Assembly: GCF_023283885.1 (NCBI RefSeq)
Contig: NZ_JAKILA010000001.1
Span: 186,001 to 250,000, forward strand
Reading direction: 5' to 3'
DNA length: 64,000 nucleotides
Source of the DNA: Shewanella basaltis
Lineage (GTDB): Bacteria; Pseudomonadota; Gammaproteobacteria; Enterobacterales; Shewanellaceae
Below the pieces are notes generated by a model. The model searched no databases, was not told where the DNA came from, and saw nothing but the letters and a program-made list of their open reading frames with translations. Positions 1 through 9,428 of the stretch are shown in pieces (the first letter of the stretch is position 1; each line of letters starts with the position of its first letter). The translations under genes and the position numbers were made by a program.

Positions 1-390
1 AGGTAAAGTGACCCCAATGGCCGACAGGCTATGATTAACAATGGAGCTGCCACCACTGATATAGGCGTAGGTTAAAATGTACAATACAAACGCAATGGAA
101 ACGCCGTTAATCACTCGCCAAAATTGGCCTAATGTTTCGCGGGTTAAGGTATCAAAACTGGCGCCTGGCTCAAAATGCAAGTTGGCTTCAAGCAGGAGTA
201 AACCCGACATTAGCATACAAAACCAAACACCTAATAGCATGGCTATCGAATAGCCAAACCACATTCCAGAGCCCACAACAGGCAATGAAAACATACCCGC
301 CCCCACTGTGGTTCCGGCAATAATCATGGCGCCACCCAATAAAGATTTACCTTGTGGGCGGTGCTTTGCTGCATTCATGTGATTGGCCAT
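1..390 (-). CDS. Aromatic amino acid permease (Tyr/Trp, HAAAP family), N-terminal part, cut by window edge
   Basis: The reverse strand from 390 down to base 1 is open for 130 codons and begins MANHMNAAK. The glycine-rich first membrane segment ([18 protein letters not shown]) is the hallmark of the Mtr/TyrP/TnaB hydroxy/aromatic amino acid permease family, inner-membrane proton symporters for tryptophan or tyrosine. A second hydrophobic segment (about residues 42-62) and the start of a third follow. The ATG at 390 shares one base with the plsB stop codon (TAATG), so it is probably translationally coupled to plsB; a second in-frame ATG lies at 378. Family ~410 residues, so about two thirds is outside the window. 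Substrate cannot be decided from this fragment. Confidence 0.85.
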   Translation of the reverse strand, partial: MANHMNAAKHRPQGKSLLGGAMIIAGTTVGAGMFSLPVVGSGMWFGYSIAMLLGVWFCMLMSGLLLLEANLHFEPGASFDTLTRETLGQFWRVINGVSIAFVLYILTYAYISGGSSIVNHSLSAIGVTLP

Positions 391-2813
391 TATTGTCCAT
401 GCTCCGCTTGCACACTATCAACAATGGTTTGTCTTACAGATGAGCTCAATAATTGATTAGCATGGTCGCGAATTCGAATCACTTCAGCTCGATGCTCCAC
501 ACTGCATAAATAGCCTAATTCTTTAAGCTTAACACTGAGAGTGTTATACAGTTTTTTGTCATAAAACTCTGGCGCCGTAATACCATGTAGCGCACCTAAG
601 CGCTGTGCTAATAAATGGCTATCTGTTTCAAGATCTGACCGCTCTAGATCAGGCTTTATCGCCAACAAGTTAAAAATAATGGCATAACGCTGTAAGGTTT
701 CGCTGATGGTTTCAGCTAGTAGTAATAGTTGGGCAGTGTACTTTGGCGTGACATCAAAATGTGCATCGCCACTGAGCAAGCCTTGGGCCACCATAAAGTC
801 TAAAATATTGTCAACGTGCTGTGGTACATCGTCAATACCCATAAATAACTCAGCTTTTAGCAATGGGTAAAAGTCCAACACAATGGCATGAATTTTTTCA
901 CGGTCGCAAATATCATACTGCACTAAACAACTGGCTATTAAAGACGGAACTGCCATTAAGTGGATGATATTATTGCGATAGTAGCTCATGGTAATGGCGA
1001 TTTTTTCGTCAACAGAAATAATTTCGCCAATGGCATCTTTAGTGCTAACAAATTTGTTCAAAGACAAACAATGGTCAACAATCGATTTACCATCTCCTTC
1101 AGCAACTGAGGCATAGTTGGTATAAGGCACGGTTTTTAGCATCGCTAAATACAAATCTAATTGTCGCTCTAATAAACTGCGCTCTAATGCATTACGCTCA
1201 GAGGCAAGCAACACTAAGCTGGTTAACGTGACCGAGCTTGCAGCGGCAGCCCCGTTAATATTCGTCATCACACGGTTAGCCAACAAATTAACAGACGGTG
1301 TAAACCAGGTTGGTTTTTGCTCAGGATCGTTGGCCACTTCGTCGCGCCAATCAGGCGCTTGCTGGTTTAAAAAGGTTTGCAAATTAATCGGCTCACCAAA
1401 GTTCACATAACCTTGGCCAAAATTGCCTAACTTACGAATAGCCCCAAACACTTGCCACACAGACTCTTTTTGCTTTTTCTTACCGCTGAGTTCTTTGTGA
1501 TAAGTCGCAACCTCCATAACATGGTCGTACCCTAAATACACAGGCACTAAAGTGACCGGACGCTCAATCCCGCGCAATACGCTATTAATGGTCATGGCCA
1601 ACATGCCGGTTTTAGGCGCAAGTAAACGCCCTGTACGCGAACGGCCACCTTCGGTGAAGTATTCAACCGAATAACCTTTAGCAAACAATTGGTCCAAATA
1701 TTCACGAAATACTGCGGTATAAAGCTTGTTACCGTTAAAACTACGGCGAATAAAGAATGCACCGCCACGACGGAACATAGGGCCTGCTGGCCAGAAGTTA
1801 AGGTTAATGCCTGCGGCAATATGCGGCGGAACCATACCCTGATAATACAAAATGTACGACAGCAACAAGTAGTCCATGTGGCTACGATGACAAGGCACAT
1901 ACACAATTTCATGGCCATCATGGTGAAGCTGACGAATTTGCTCAGCGCCTTTAATGTTGATACCACTGTATAACTTGTTCCAAAGCCAAGTTAAAAAGCG
2001 CTCGGCAATGCGCACTAAACTGTCAGAATAATCCGCGGCAATTTCATCTAAATATTCAATTGCCGTTTCGCGGGCTTTTTCAGGAGACACTTTTTTGTTG
2101 ATGGCTTCTTCTTCGATCGCTTTTTTAATTGCATCAGACTTAAGCAATGAAGCAAAAAACATTTGTCTATTAGGTAATTGTGGGCCAGTCATTACTTTAC
2201 GTTGACGGCTAAAGTGTACGCGAGCGACTCGGGTTAATTTATGGGCGATACTTTTATCAAACCCATGCTCATCGGCCATGTACCGAAGCGATAACGCATT
2301 AGAAAACTGTACAAAATTATGTCGACCAAGAAACAAAATCATTAGCCATTTGCGTAACCAGGTTGGGCTTTCACGTTCAAGCACCGCGGCTTTCATGCTG
2401 TCATCTTCTTTACCAGGGGTACGCCCCCAATACAAACTGACTGGCACTAATTGAATATCTAAATCAGGACGCTGGCGATGAAGCGCTAATAAACTGGTGA
2501 AACAGTTGATAAACTTTTCGCCACTTTCACGCTGACCAAAAAGAGGTTTACGACCTTCTAAACACACAATACGAGGCACTTTTAAGCCATCAACTATGAG
2601 CGGGTCATAAGGACTTGGCATTCCAAAACCTTCAGTGATTTCGCTTAGCGCAGCGGCATCACTGATAGATTCTGTTTTCATAACATAAACCAGGGGTTTA
2701 GTCGGATCTAAATTAAGATCATCAAACGGGTCATGTGGTACAACAATGGTATGCACCATCCATTTCTGTACCCACTTTAATGCTCGTAAAAATATTGAAT
2801 TTGGTTTTGACAT
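390..2813 (-). CDS. plsB: Glycerol-3-phosphate O-acyltransferase PlsB
   Basis: PlsB transfers an acyl chain to the sn-1 position of glycerol-3-phosphate, the first step of phospholipid synthesis, at the inner membrane. The acyltransferase signatures are present: the HX4D box in [10 protein letters not shown] (about residue 310), [10 protein letters not shown], and [11 protein letters not shown], followed by a V-P-V-Y motif. I chose the ATG at 2813 (MSKPNSIF) over a non-ATG start at 2870 because it gives 807 residues, the length of the E. coli enzyme as I recall it, and removes an unconserved extension. The gene runs divergently from lexA, as in enterobacteria, and its stop overlaps the start of the permease. 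Confidence 0.97.
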   Translation of the reverse strand: MSKPNSIFLRALKWVQKWMVHTIVVPHDPFDDLNLDPTKPLVYVMKTESISDAAALSEITEGFGMPSPYDPLIVDGLKVPRIVCLEGRKPLFGQRESGEKFINCFTSLLALHRQRPDLDIQLVPVSLYWGRTPGKEDDSMKAAVLERESPTWLRKWLMILFLGRHNFVQFSNALSLRYMADEHGFDKSIAHKLTRVARVHFSRQRKVMTGPQLPNRQMFFASLLKSDAIKKAIEEEAINKKVSPEKARETAIEYLDEIAADYSDSLVRIAERFLTWLWNKLYSGINIKGAEQIRQLHHDGHEIVYVPCHRSHMDYLLLSYILYYQGMVPPHIAAGINLNFWPAGPMFRRGGAFFIRRSFNGNKLYTAVFREYLDQLFAKGYSVEYFTEGGRSRTGRLLAPKTGMLAMTINSVLRGIERPVTLVPVYLGYDHVMEVATYHKELSGKKKQKESVWQVFGAIRKLGNFGQGYVNFGEPINLQTFLNQQAPDWRDEVANDPEQKPTWFTPSVNLLANRVMTNINGAAAASSVTLTSLVLLASERNALERSLLERQLDLYLAMLKTVPYTNYASVAEGDGKSIVDHCLSLNKFVSTKDAIGEIISVDEKIAITMSYYRNNIIHLMAVPSLIASCLVQYDICDREKIHAIVLDFYPLLKAELFMGIDDVPQHVDNILDFMVAQGLLSGDAHFDVTPKYTAQLLLLAETISETLQRYAIIFNLLAIKPDLERSDLETDSHLLAQRLGALHGITAPEFYDKKLYNTLSVKLKELGYLCSVEHRAEVIRIRDHANQLLSSSVRQTIVDSVQAEHGQ

Positions 2814-3017
2814 GGTTACTTTCGCAATATAAGCCACTGTAATATTGCTGCATAGGATACCAGAAACCACCCTTGATACACTATCTGGCTGTTTTATCTT
2901 TACTTTGTGAACAAACTTAAACGGCGCAACTTAAATAAAAACAAAGACAAAAACCATATAAAACAGAGCGATAAATAACATCAATGTAACAAATATCAAA
3001 AAACAGTTGGTTAATAC

Positions 3018-3045
3018 TTGCGCGAACAAAAACACTGTATATAAT
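3018..3045 (+). promoter_or_regulatory. Candidate lexA sigma-70 promoter
   Basis: TTGCGC at 3018-3023 and TATAAT at 3040-3045 are separated by 16 bases. The -10 hexamer is a perfect consensus and lies inside the upstream LexA box, the expected layout for an autorepressed SOS promoter. Inference from sequence only. Confidence 0.7.
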
Positions 3046-3050
3046 GACAG
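3035..3050. promoter_or_regulatory. LexA box 1 (SOS operator)
   Basis: CTGT-N8-ACAG with both half-sites perfect, overlapping the -10 element of the lexA promoter. LexA bound here would block its own transcription and that of sulA. Confidence 0.93.
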
Positions 3051-3053
3051 TCA

Positions 3054-3069
3054 CTGTATAAAAAGACAG
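3054..3069. promoter_or_regulatory. LexA box 2 (SOS operator)
   Basis: A second perfect CTGT-N8-ACAG palindrome starting 19 bases after the first (about two helical turns) and ending just before the lexA start codon. E. coli lexA also has two tandem boxes. The downstream half-site ACAGGA also overlaps the likely ribosome binding site. Confidence 0.93.
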
Positions 3070-3077
3070 GAATCATC

Positions 3078-3692
3078 ATGAGACCGTTAACGCCGCGCCA
3101 AGCAGAAATTTTAGACCTAATTAAAAACAATATCGCTGAAACCGGTATGCCACCGACTCGTGCTGAAATTGCCAATCGTCTTGGTTTTAAAAGTGCAAAT
3201 GCTGCCGAGGAGCACTTAAAAGCACTCGCCAAAAAAGGCTTTATCGAGATCATGCCAGGCACTTCAAGAGGGATCAGATTACCTCAAGAAGACGAACAAG
3301 AAACAGGCTTACCACTGATTGGCCAAGTCGCTGCTGGTGAGCCTATATTAGCCCAAGAACATGTAGAACAATATTATCAAGTTGACCCGAGCATGTTTAA
3401 ACCCGCCGCTGATTTTTTATTACGGGTACGTGGCGACAGTATGAAAGATATTGGCATTTTAGAAGGCGATTTACTGGCCGTTCATAAAATGCAACAAGCA
3501 CGCAATGGCCAAGTTGTTGTGGCCCGCGTTGAAGATGATGTTACGGTTAAGCGTTTCGAGAAAAAAGGCAATGTGGTGTACCTGCATGCTGAAAACGAAG
3601 CATATAACCCAATTAAAGTAGACTTAAGTTGCCAAAGCCTCACTATTGAAGGGCTTGCCGTTGGCGTTATCCGTAATGGAGATTGGTTATGA
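3078..3692 (+). CDS. lexA: SOS repressor LexA
   Basis: LexA represses DNA-damage genes and cleaves itself when bound to RecA filaments. The 204-residue protein has an N-terminal winged helix-turn-helix (residues ~1-65, starting [15 protein letters not shown]) and a C-terminal S24 peptidase domain. Visible key residues are the Ala86-Gly87 cleavage site (QVAAGEP), nucleophile Ser121 (RGDSM) and general base Lys158 (VTVKRF). Two LexA boxes lie just upstream. The stop codon overlaps the sulA start as ATGA, so the two genes form one SOS operon. Confidence 0.98.
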   Translation: MRPLTPRQAEILDLIKNNIAETGMPPTRAEIANRLGFKSANAAEEHLKALAKKGFIEIMPGTSRGIRLPQEDEQETGLPLIGQVAAGEPILAQEHVEQYYQVDPSMFKPAADFLLRVRGDSMKDIGILEGDLLAVHKMQQARNGQVVVARVEDDVTVKRFEKKGNVVYLHAENEAYNPIKVDLSCQSLTIEGLAVGVIRNGDWL

Positions 3693-4195
3693 ACAAACTA
3701 ATGGGCACCGCCCCACGCCACCCAGGCTTATGGGTAGATGTAACAGAAGCTGATATGTATAGCAGCCAAACCATTCAAACATTACAAACTGTCACTCAAG
3801 GTGAATCCGAACTCGGGCAGTTGTGCAGCCAATTAGCCAGTTTAAGCCAGCAAGGGCGCTGGATAGTACTCATTAGCCCACCCCACATTGGTTATAAGCA
3901 CATGCTTGCCAATGCAGGTGTCAGAATGGATCGCATCTTATTAGTGCATACTAAAGATGAAGTGGAAACCCTTTGGGCTATGGAAAAGGCATTAACCAGC
4001 GGTACCTCAAGCGCTGTTATTACCTGGACTAGCTCACTCGATGCTCGCGACAGCCGCCGATTAGAAATCGTTGCAAAAAGCGCTCGCGCTTTAGGTGTGG
4101 TAATTGAAGATGTGAATACTCACTCACCTGAAAAACACCATCTAATTAATCCAACCTCGCCTTCTGCAACAAGTAATTTTGCAGGATTTCATTAA
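3689..4195 (+). CDS. sulA: SOS cell division inhibitor SulA-like protein
   Basis: SulA binds FtsZ and blocks septation during DNA damage. This 168-residue protein has the family's length and RecA-like core: a conserved P-P region ([13 protein letters not shown]), a basic/charged central stretch ([20 protein letters not shown]), a hydrophobic strand ([11 protein letters not shown]) and [18 protein letters not shown] prefer the ATG at 3689, which overlaps the lexA stop as ATGA, to a TTG six bases upstream. The direct lexA-sulA operon differs from E. coli, where sulA is elsewhere, but fits my recollection of Shewanella and pseudomonads. The histidine/serine-rich C-terminal tail is not obviously conserved. 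Confidence 0.88.
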   Translation: MNKLMGTAPRHPGLWVDVTEADMYSSQTIQTLQTVTQGESELGQLCSQLASLSQQGRWIVLISPPHIGYKHMLANAGVRMDRILLVHTKDEVETLWAMEKALTSGTSSAVITWTSSLDARDSRRLEIVAKSARALGVVIEDVNTHSPEKHHLINPTSPSATSNFAGFH

Positions 4196-4214
4196 GCACA
4201 AACTCAATAATACC

Positions 4215-4245
4215 AAGCCCTGCACTCAATTCAGGGCTTTTTTTT
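4215..4245 (+). terminator. Rho-independent terminator of lexA-sulA
   Basis: Inverted repeat AAGCCCTG (4215-4222) / CAGGGCTT (4232-4239) with a 9-base loop, followed by a run of T. It starts 20 bases after the sulA stop. Confidence 0.9.
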
Positions 4246-4274
4246 CAAACTTTTTCAGCCTATTACACAACAAA

Positions 4275-4288
4275 GTGATCTTGATCAA
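4275..4288. promoter_or_regulatory. Crp/FNR-type operator candidate
   Basis: GTGAT-CTTG-ATCAA is one base from the FNR consensus TTGAT-N4-ATCAA and also keeps the GTGA..TCA core of a Crp site. It is the only such palindrome I saw in the gap before the cox operon. Members of the Crp/Fnr family control respiratory genes in Shewanella, so regulation by oxygen or cAMP is plausible but inferred. Confidence 0.5.
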
Positions 4289-4587
4289 TATGTGATCTAC
4301 AAGTAATGTTGTTAACAAGGATGAAACATATTAATCCTAATTATGACGTGATTTGGCAGACACTATGGCCATCGATGGGAACACGTCAACATAGATTGAT
4401 TAGTTCAGTCGTAGGTACAAGCGTGGTCATCAGCTAACAACAAAAATGTAGGCTGCCAGTTTACAACCACCGAGGTACTTTGAGGTTATCAAACTTTTTT
4501 GGGTACCGAAGAGTTTGCATAGAGCAGAGACTTACTGTGTGGCTCTTCTTTGTAGTTGCTATTTGCAATTAGCAGAGGAGAAGTCTT

Positions 4588-6171
4588 GTGAAACAATGGT
4601 GGTATTGTTTATTGGTGGTGCTTTGTGCACTGCCACTAGGGGCTGCAGAAATGCCCCTCAATATGACTCAAGGCGTAACAGATATTAGTGGACAGGTTTA
4701 TAACCTGCACATGACGATTTTGTATATTTGTTGTGCTATTGGGTTGGTGGTATTTGGGATCATGATTTACTCGATGATCTACCACCGTAAATCTAAAGGC
4801 GCTGTCGCGGCCAATTTTCACGAAAGTACCAAAGTGGAAATAGCCTGGACCGTCATTCCGTTTATCATCTTAATTGCGATGGCAATTCCTGCCACAAAAA
4901 CCCTTATTGCAATGGAAGATCCCAGCAATGCGGATTTGACCATTAAAATTACTGGCTCGCAATGGAAATGGCATTACAGCTATTTCGATAAAAACATCGA
5001 GTTTTACAGCACCCTCTCAACCCCCAGAGAACAAATCGATGGCGACCAAACCAAAGGCGACAATTACCTCCTTGAAGTAGACAAGCCACTGGTATTGCCG
5101 ATTAATCGCAAAGTACGTTTTTTGATGACCTCAGATGATGTTATCCATTCTTGGTGGGTACCCGCCTTTGCGGTTAAAAAAGATGCAAACCCTGGGTTTA
5201 TAAACGAAGCCTGGACTCGCATCGACAAACCAGGCATTTATCGCGGTCAATGCGCTGAACTGTGTGGCAAAGATCATGGCTTTATGCCCATTGTAGTTAA
5301 TGCACTACCTGAAGCGGATTTTGATAACTGGCTAGTAGAGCAAAAACAACTGGCTGAAACCGAAGCCGCAGCCGCGGCTGCATCCATGTCACAAACCTTA
5401 TCCCTCGAAGACTTAAACAAACAAGGCGAGCAAGTTTATCTAGCCCGCTGCGCTGCGTGCCATCAACCTAATGGCGCAGGTCTACCAGGTGTTTTCCCAT
5501 CGCTTATTGGCAGCCCAATCATCAAAGGCGCTGTCGAAGGCCACCTTGATATTGTGATTAACGGTAAGCCCGGCACTGCTATGCAAGCCTTTGCAAAGCA
5601 ACTTTCGGCTCAAGAAATTGCCGCTGTTATCACCTACGAGCGTAATGCATGGGGTAATAACAGTGGCGATGCAGTGCAAGCAGCAGACGTAGGCCATTTT
5701 ACAAGTAATGACGCTGCAACGCCTCAGCCAACTGTCGCAGCACAAGTTACAGAGACTGCAACGGCTGACGTTAATCATGGCACTGAAACGGTAACTGATA
5801 CGGCGAACCAAGCTGTCGAAGCCGTTACAAAAGTTGTGGCGCCAGAAGATTTACCCACACTCACCATGGAGCAGCTCATGGCAGAAGGTGAACAAGTTTA
5901 TGCCGCAACATGTGCAGCTTGTCACCAAGCCACTGGCGCAGGAATACCTGGCGCTTTCCCTTCACTCATTGGCAGCCCAGTAGTCACAGGGCCGGTTAGC
6001 GGGCATATCGAGATGGTTATGCATGGTAAACCGGGCACTGCAATGCAGGCCTTCAGTGGGCAACTCAGCCCACAACAAATGGCCGCAGTAATTACTTATG
6101 AACGTAATGCGTGGGGCAATAATTCTGGCGATGCAGTACAAGCGGCAGATGTTGCTCGCCAAGGACAGTAG
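4588..6171 (+). CDS. coxB: Cytochrome c oxidase subunit II with two fused cytochrome c domains
   Basis: Subunit II accepts electrons from cytochrome c at the CuA centre and passes them to haem a in subunit I. The 527-residue protein has a signal peptide (to about residue 20), two membrane helices (~38-60 and ~82-104), and a CuA cupredoxin domain with C222, C226, H230 and M233 in CAELCGKDHGFM. Two c-type haem domains follow, with CAACH at 288-292 and again at 442-446. The domains are nearly identical in sequence and are joined by an Ala/Thr/Val-rich linker. Ordinary caa3 enzymes have one such domain. The start is GTG with a strong AGAGGAG ribosome site. First gene of an operon running to the sco gene, with coxA 10 bases downstream. 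Confidence 0.96.
   Translation: MKQWWYCLLVVLCALPLGAAEMPLNMTQGVTDISGQVYNLHMTILYICCAIGLVVFGIMIYSMIYHRKSKGAVAANFHESTKVEIAWTVIPFIILIAMAIPATKTLIAMEDPSNADLTIKITGSQWKWHYSYFDKNIEFYSTLSTPREQIDGDQTKGDNYLLEVDKPLVLPINRKVRFLMTSDDVIHSWWVPAFAVKKDANPGFINEAWTRIDKPGIYRGQCAELCGKDHGFMPIVVNALPEADFDNWLVEQKQLAETEAAAAAASMSQTLSLEDLNKQGEQVYLARCAACHQPNGAGLPGVFPSLIGSPIIKGAVEGHLDIVINGKPGTAMQAFAKQLSAQEIAAVITYERNAWGNNSGDAVQAADVGHFTSNDAATPQPTVAAQVTETATADVNHGTETVTDTANQAVEAVTKVVAPEDLPTLTMEQLMAEGEQVYAATCAACHQATGAGIPGAFPSLIGSPVVTGPVSGHIEMVMHGKPGTAMQAFSGQLSPQQMAAVITYERNAWGNNSGDAVQAADVARQGQ
5404..6156 (+). repeat. Intragenic tandem duplication of a cytochrome c domain in coxB
   Basis: The segments at about 5404-5691 and 5863-6153 encode matching haem domains. 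Shared landmarks include GEQVY, CAACHQ, FPSLIGSP, GKPGTAMQAF and a C-terminal stretch (AAVITYERNAWGNNSG, then DAVQAADV) that is identical in both copies. The DNA differs mainly at third positions, so the duplication is not brand new or is maintained by selection or gene conversion. Confidence 0.9.
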
Positions 6172-6181
6172 GGGAAAACCA

Positions 6182-7777
6182 ATGAGCACAACAACGCACG
6201 ATACTATCGACACTGCGCATGATGAGCATCATCACGGTGCCCCAAAAGGGCTAATGCGCTGGGTTCTCACCACCAATCATAAAGACATTGGCACCTTGTA
6301 TTTATGGTTTAGTTTCATCATGTTTTTAACAGGCGGAGCCATGGCAATGGTCATCCGCGCCGAACTTTTTCAACCAGGTTTACAGTTAGTTGAACCAAAC
6401 TTTTTTAATCAAATGACCACTGTACATGGGTTGATTATGGTGTTTGGTGCAGTAATGCCAGCCTTTACCGGGCTCGCTAACTGGTTAATCCCTATGATGA
6501 TAGGGGCGCCAGATATGGCCTTACCCCGAATGAATAACTGGAGTTTTTGGATTTTACCTTTTGCATTTGCCATGTTGCTAGGTTCGTTATTTATGGAAGG
6601 TGGCGGCCCCAATTTTGGTTGGACATTCTACGCACCGTTATCGACAACCTATAGCCCAGACTCTACAGCATTGTTTGTTTTTTCAATTCATATTATGGGC
6701 ATTAGCTCTATCATGGGAGCAATTAACGTGGTGGTCACTATTGTTAATATGCGTGCACCGGGTATGACATGGATGAAGTTACCGCTGTTTGTGTGGACCT
6801 GGTTAATCACCGCATTTTTATTAATTGCAGTCATGCCTGTGCTCGCTGGGGTCGTTACCATGGTGCTAACCGATAAGTTTTTTGGCACCAGTTTTTTTGA
6901 TGCCGCAGGTGGCGGCGACCCAGTAATGTTCCAGCATATCTTCTGGTTTTTTGGCCACCCTGAAGTGTACATCATGATTTTACCGTCTTTTGGCATCATC
7001 TCGGCGATTGTTCCAACCTTTAGCCGCAAACCATTATTTGGCTACTCATCTATGGTTTACGCCACAGCCAGTATCGCTATTTTGTCGTTTTTGGTTTGGG
7101 CGCACCATATGTTTACTACGGGTATGCCAGTATTTGCCGAATTGTTTTTTATGTACTGCACCATGCTTATTGCCGTACCGACGGGCGTAAAAGTATTTAA
7201 CTGGGTTGCCACCATGTGGCGAGGGTCAATGACCTTTGAAACGCCAATGCTATTTGCCGTTGCCTTTATTATTTTATTCACCATTGGTGGATTTTCTGGG
7301 CTGATGCTCGCCATTACTCCTGCGGATTTCCAATACCACGACACCTATTTTGTGGTGGCACATTTCCATTATGTGCTGGTAACGGGTGCCATCTTCTCCA
7401 TTATGGCCGCGGCGTATTACTGGCTGCCTAAATGGACAGGCAATATGTATAGCGAAACCTTAGGTAAGTGGCATTTTTGGTGCTCGGTTATTTCGGTCAA
7501 CGTGTTGTTTTTTCCGATGCACTTTTTGGGGTTAGCCGGTATGCCACGCCGCATTCCAGATTATGCGATTCAATTTGCTGATGTGAACCAAATTGTCTCC
7601 ATTGGTGGTTTTGCCTTTGGTTTATCGCAATTGATTTTTTTGGCTGTGGTACTTAAGTGCATTAAAGGTGGCAAGCCTGCCGGAGATAATCCATGGCAAG
7701 CCGCTGAGGGCTTAGAGTGGTCAATACCAAGCCCTGCACCCTACCATTCATTTACGACTCCGCCGGAGATTAAATGA
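6182..7777 (+). CDS. coxA: Cytochrome c oxidase subunit I (haem-copper oxidase catalytic subunit)
   Basis: Subunit I reduces oxygen to water at the haem a3-CuB centre and pumps protons. The 531-residue protein has about 12 membrane segments. The CuB/cross-linked Tyr motif GHPEVY, the K-channel region after it, HDTYFVVAHFHYV with the haem ligands, and the D-channel type sequence (ANWLIPMMIGAPDMALPRMN) are visible, so this is an A-type oxidase. I start at the ATG at 6182 (MSTTTHDT, preceded by AGGGGAAAA) instead of a frame-extended start at 6098 that would overlap coxB. Confidence 0.98.
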   Translation: MSTTTHDTIDTAHDEHHHGAPKGLMRWVLTTNHKDIGTLYLWFSFIMFLTGGAMAMVIRAELFQPGLQLVEPNFFNQMTTVHGLIMVFGAVMPAFTGLANWLIPMMIGAPDMALPRMNNWSFWILPFAFAMLLGSLFMEGGGPNFGWTFYAPLSTTYSPDSTALFVFSIHIMGISSIMGAINVVVTIVNMRAPGMTWMKLPLFVWTWLITAFLLIAVMPVLAGVVTMVLTDKFFGTSFFDAAGGGDPVMFQHIFWFFGHPEVYIMILPSFGIISAIVPTFSRKPLFGYSSMVYATASIAILSFLVWAHHMFTTGMPVFAELFFMYCTMLIAVPTGVKVFNWVATMWRGSMTFETPMLFAVAFIILFTIGGFSGLMLAITPADFQYHDTYFVVAHFHYVLVTGAIFSIMAAAYYWLPKWTGNMYSETLGKWHFWCSVISVNVLFFPMHFLGLAGMPRRIPDYAIQFADVNQIVSIGGFAFGLSQLIFLAVVLKCIKGGKPAGDNPWQAAEGLEWSIPSPAPYHSFTTPPEIK

Positions 7778-7778
7778 T

Positions 7779-8342
7779 ATGAGCCAAACGCCAAAATCAA
7801 ACCGTAAATTACTCATTATGCTTATCTTAGGCTCAATAGGTATGTTTGGGTTTGGCTTTGCCTTGGTACCACTATATGACGTGCTATGCGACGCCTTGGG
7901 AATTAACGGCAAACCCCAAAATACTGCCAGCAGTTATGACGCGGTCGTTGTTGACCCAAATCGTACTGTCACCATCGAATTTGTGACCCAGGTGCAATCT
8001 GGGATGCCATGGGAGTTTGCCCCTAAAGTGAACCAAATTACTGTTCATCCTGGAGCGCTTACCCACGCTAAATTTCTGGTTAAAAACCTGTCGGCAAAAA
8101 ACATTATTGGCCAAGCGATCCCATCAGTTTCGCCAGGCCAAGGAGCGGAATATTTTAACAAAACTGAATGCTTTTGCTTTAATCAACAACCACTCGCAGC
8201 AGCAGCAAGCGCTGAACTACCTTTGATTTTTTACGTGGACCCAGATTTACCGGCGTCCATTAATACATTGACTCTCTCTTATACCCTTTACGACATCACA
8301 GACAAACTGGTGGTCTCGGCAAAGCAAGGAGCAGCAAGATGA
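7779..8342 (+). CDS. ctaG: Cytochrome c oxidase assembly protein CtaG/Cox11
   Basis: Cox11 delivers copper to the CuB site of subunit I. The 187-residue protein has one N-terminal membrane anchor (residues ~11-33, ending VPLYDVLC), then a periplasmic immunoglobulin-like domain. The copper-binding CFCF motif (ECFCFNQQP) and the FNK-E context are intact, and FYVDPDLP is the usual family signature. It starts two bases after coxA and overlaps coxC by four bases (ATGA), the standard cox operon order. Confidence 0.96.
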   Translation: MSQTPKSNRKLLIMLILGSIGMFGFGFALVPLYDVLCDALGINGKPQNTASSYDAVVVDPNRTVTIEFVTQVQSGMPWEFAPKVNQITVHPGALTHAKFLVKNLSAKNIIGQAIPSVSPGQGAEYFNKTECFCFNQQPLAAAASAELPLIFYVDPDLPASINTLTLSYTLYDITDKLVVSAKQGAAR

Positions 8343-9214
8343 CAACAAAGCATCAAACCTATTACGTACCAGCCCAAAGTGGTTGGCCAATTATTGGCGC
8401 CATCGGTTTATTTTTAATTGCCTTTGGTGCGGGTAATTATATTCAGCAATTGGCCACCGAAAAAACCTCTGGTGGCTACATATTACTGGCCGGTATCGCA
8501 GTGATTATCTTTATGATTTTTGGCTGGTTTAAAGCCGTAATAGACGAGTCAATGGCTGGCCTCTATTCGCCACAAATGGACCGGTCGTTTAGACAAGGAA
8601 TGAGCTGGTTTATTTTTTCTGAAATTATGTTTTTTGGGGCCTTTTTTGGTGCCTTGTTTTATGCGCGGATGATTTCAGTGCCCTGGTTGGGTGGCGCCTC
8701 AAATAACGCCATGACGCAAGAAGTATTATGGCCAGCCTTTGAAGCCGCATGGCCATTACTCAAAACTCCAGATGGTACCATCACCGAAGCCATGCCATGG
8801 ACTGGCCTACCACTCATTAATACCATTATCTTGCTGACATCTTCAGTCACCTTACACTTTGCACATATCAGTTTAGAAAAAACCAAGCGTACACCATTAA
8901 TTATTTGGCTCAGTATAACGGTGATATTAGGTGCGGTGTTTCTTGGATTACAGGTAGAAGAATACAGCTATGCTTACCAAGACATGGGCCTCACGCTAAC
9001 CTCCGGTGTTTACGGAAATACGTTCTTTTTACTCACTGGGTTTCATGGCATGCACGTCACCATAGGGACGCTGTTTTTGATTATTTTGTTACTCAGGATC
9101 ATCAAAGGTCATTTTACCCCAGACAAGCATTTTGCCTTTCAAGCTGGGAGTTGGTATTGGCACTTTGTCGATGTGGTGTGGCTATGCTTATTCATCTTTG
9201 TATACGTGTTGTAA
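8339..9214 (+). CDS. coxC: Cytochrome c oxidase subunit III
   Basis: Subunit III stabilises the oxidase and helps proton uptake. The 291-residue protein shows seven hydrophobic helices and the family signatures FIFSEIMFFGAFFGALFYAR (helix III), VEEYSYAY, the FHGMHVTIG helix and WYWHFVDVVWL at the end. The start overlaps the ctaG stop. Membrane protein of the same complex as the two genes upstream. Confidence 0.97.
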   Translation: MTTKHQTYYVPAQSGWPIIGAIGLFLIAFGAGNYIQQLATEKTSGGYILLAGIAVIIFMIFGWFKAVIDESMAGLYSPQMDRSFRQGMSWFIFSEIMFFGAFFGALFYARMISVPWLGGASNNAMTQEVLWPAFEAAWPLLKTPDGTITEAMPWTGLPLINTIILLTSSVTLHFAHISLEKTKRTPLIIWLSITVILGAVFLGLQVEEYSYAYQDMGLTLTSGVYGNTFFLLTGFHGMHVTIGTLFLIILLLRIIKGHFTPDKHFAFQAGSWYWHFVDVVWLCLFIFVYVL

Positions 9215-9221
9215 TTGCAGA

Positions 9222-9428
9222 TTAGTAAGGCCGTGTGTTGGGCTGAATATAGCCCAACCCTAAAGCCACCAGCAACACGACTATCACGACAACAGAAAAT
9301 AAAACACGACGTCCTAAATACTGACTCATTGATTGCTGATGCTGTCCTTTAACCATAATAAACAATGCTCTACCTAGGTTAAAAATGATGAATACAAGCA
9401 ACGAGACTAAAACTAACTTAACAAACAA
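9222..9428 (-). CDS. Small twin-transmembrane protein, DUF2909-like
   Basis: On the opposite strand between coxC and surf1 is a small protein with two membrane helices (about LVLVSLLVFIIFNLG and VLFSVVVIVVLLVALGLGY) separated by a short charged loop. This matches my memory of the DUF2909 family, which is often found beside cytochrome oxidase assembly genes; its function is unknown. An upstream ATG at 9491 would lengthen it, but the conserved-looking part begins at the TTG at 9428, giving 68 residues, the family's usual size. Either start overlaps the 5' end of surf1 on the other strand, and I cannot settle it. It may help oxidase assembly, but only location suggests that. Confidence 0.7.
   Translation of the reverse strand: MFVKLVLVSLLVFIIFNLGRALFIMVKGQHQQSMSQYLGRRVLFSVVVIVVLLVALGLGYIQPNTRPY

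Larger units (their letters stand above)
4196..4587. other. Intergenic leader upstream of the cytochrome c oxidase operon
   Basis: This 392-base gap holds the lexA-sulA terminator, a Crp/FNR-like palindrome at 4275-4288, and then about 300 bases with no open frame that I trust. Short inverted repeats occur (GGTAC/GTACC around 4472-4507; GAAGAG/CTCTTC around 4507-4550), so the coxB transcript may have a long structured 5' leader. A strong Shine-Dalgarno (AGAGGAG) precedes coxB. No tRNA is recognisable. Confidence 0.5.

Noticed and set aside
132..323. 63-codon + strand frame at the window start
   Set aside because: It lies antisense to the clearly recognisable aromatic amino acid permease and shows no family features.
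5482..6213. Antisense frames within coxB
   Set aside because: They mirror the duplicated cytochrome c domains, which is why they resemble each other; no ribosome site.
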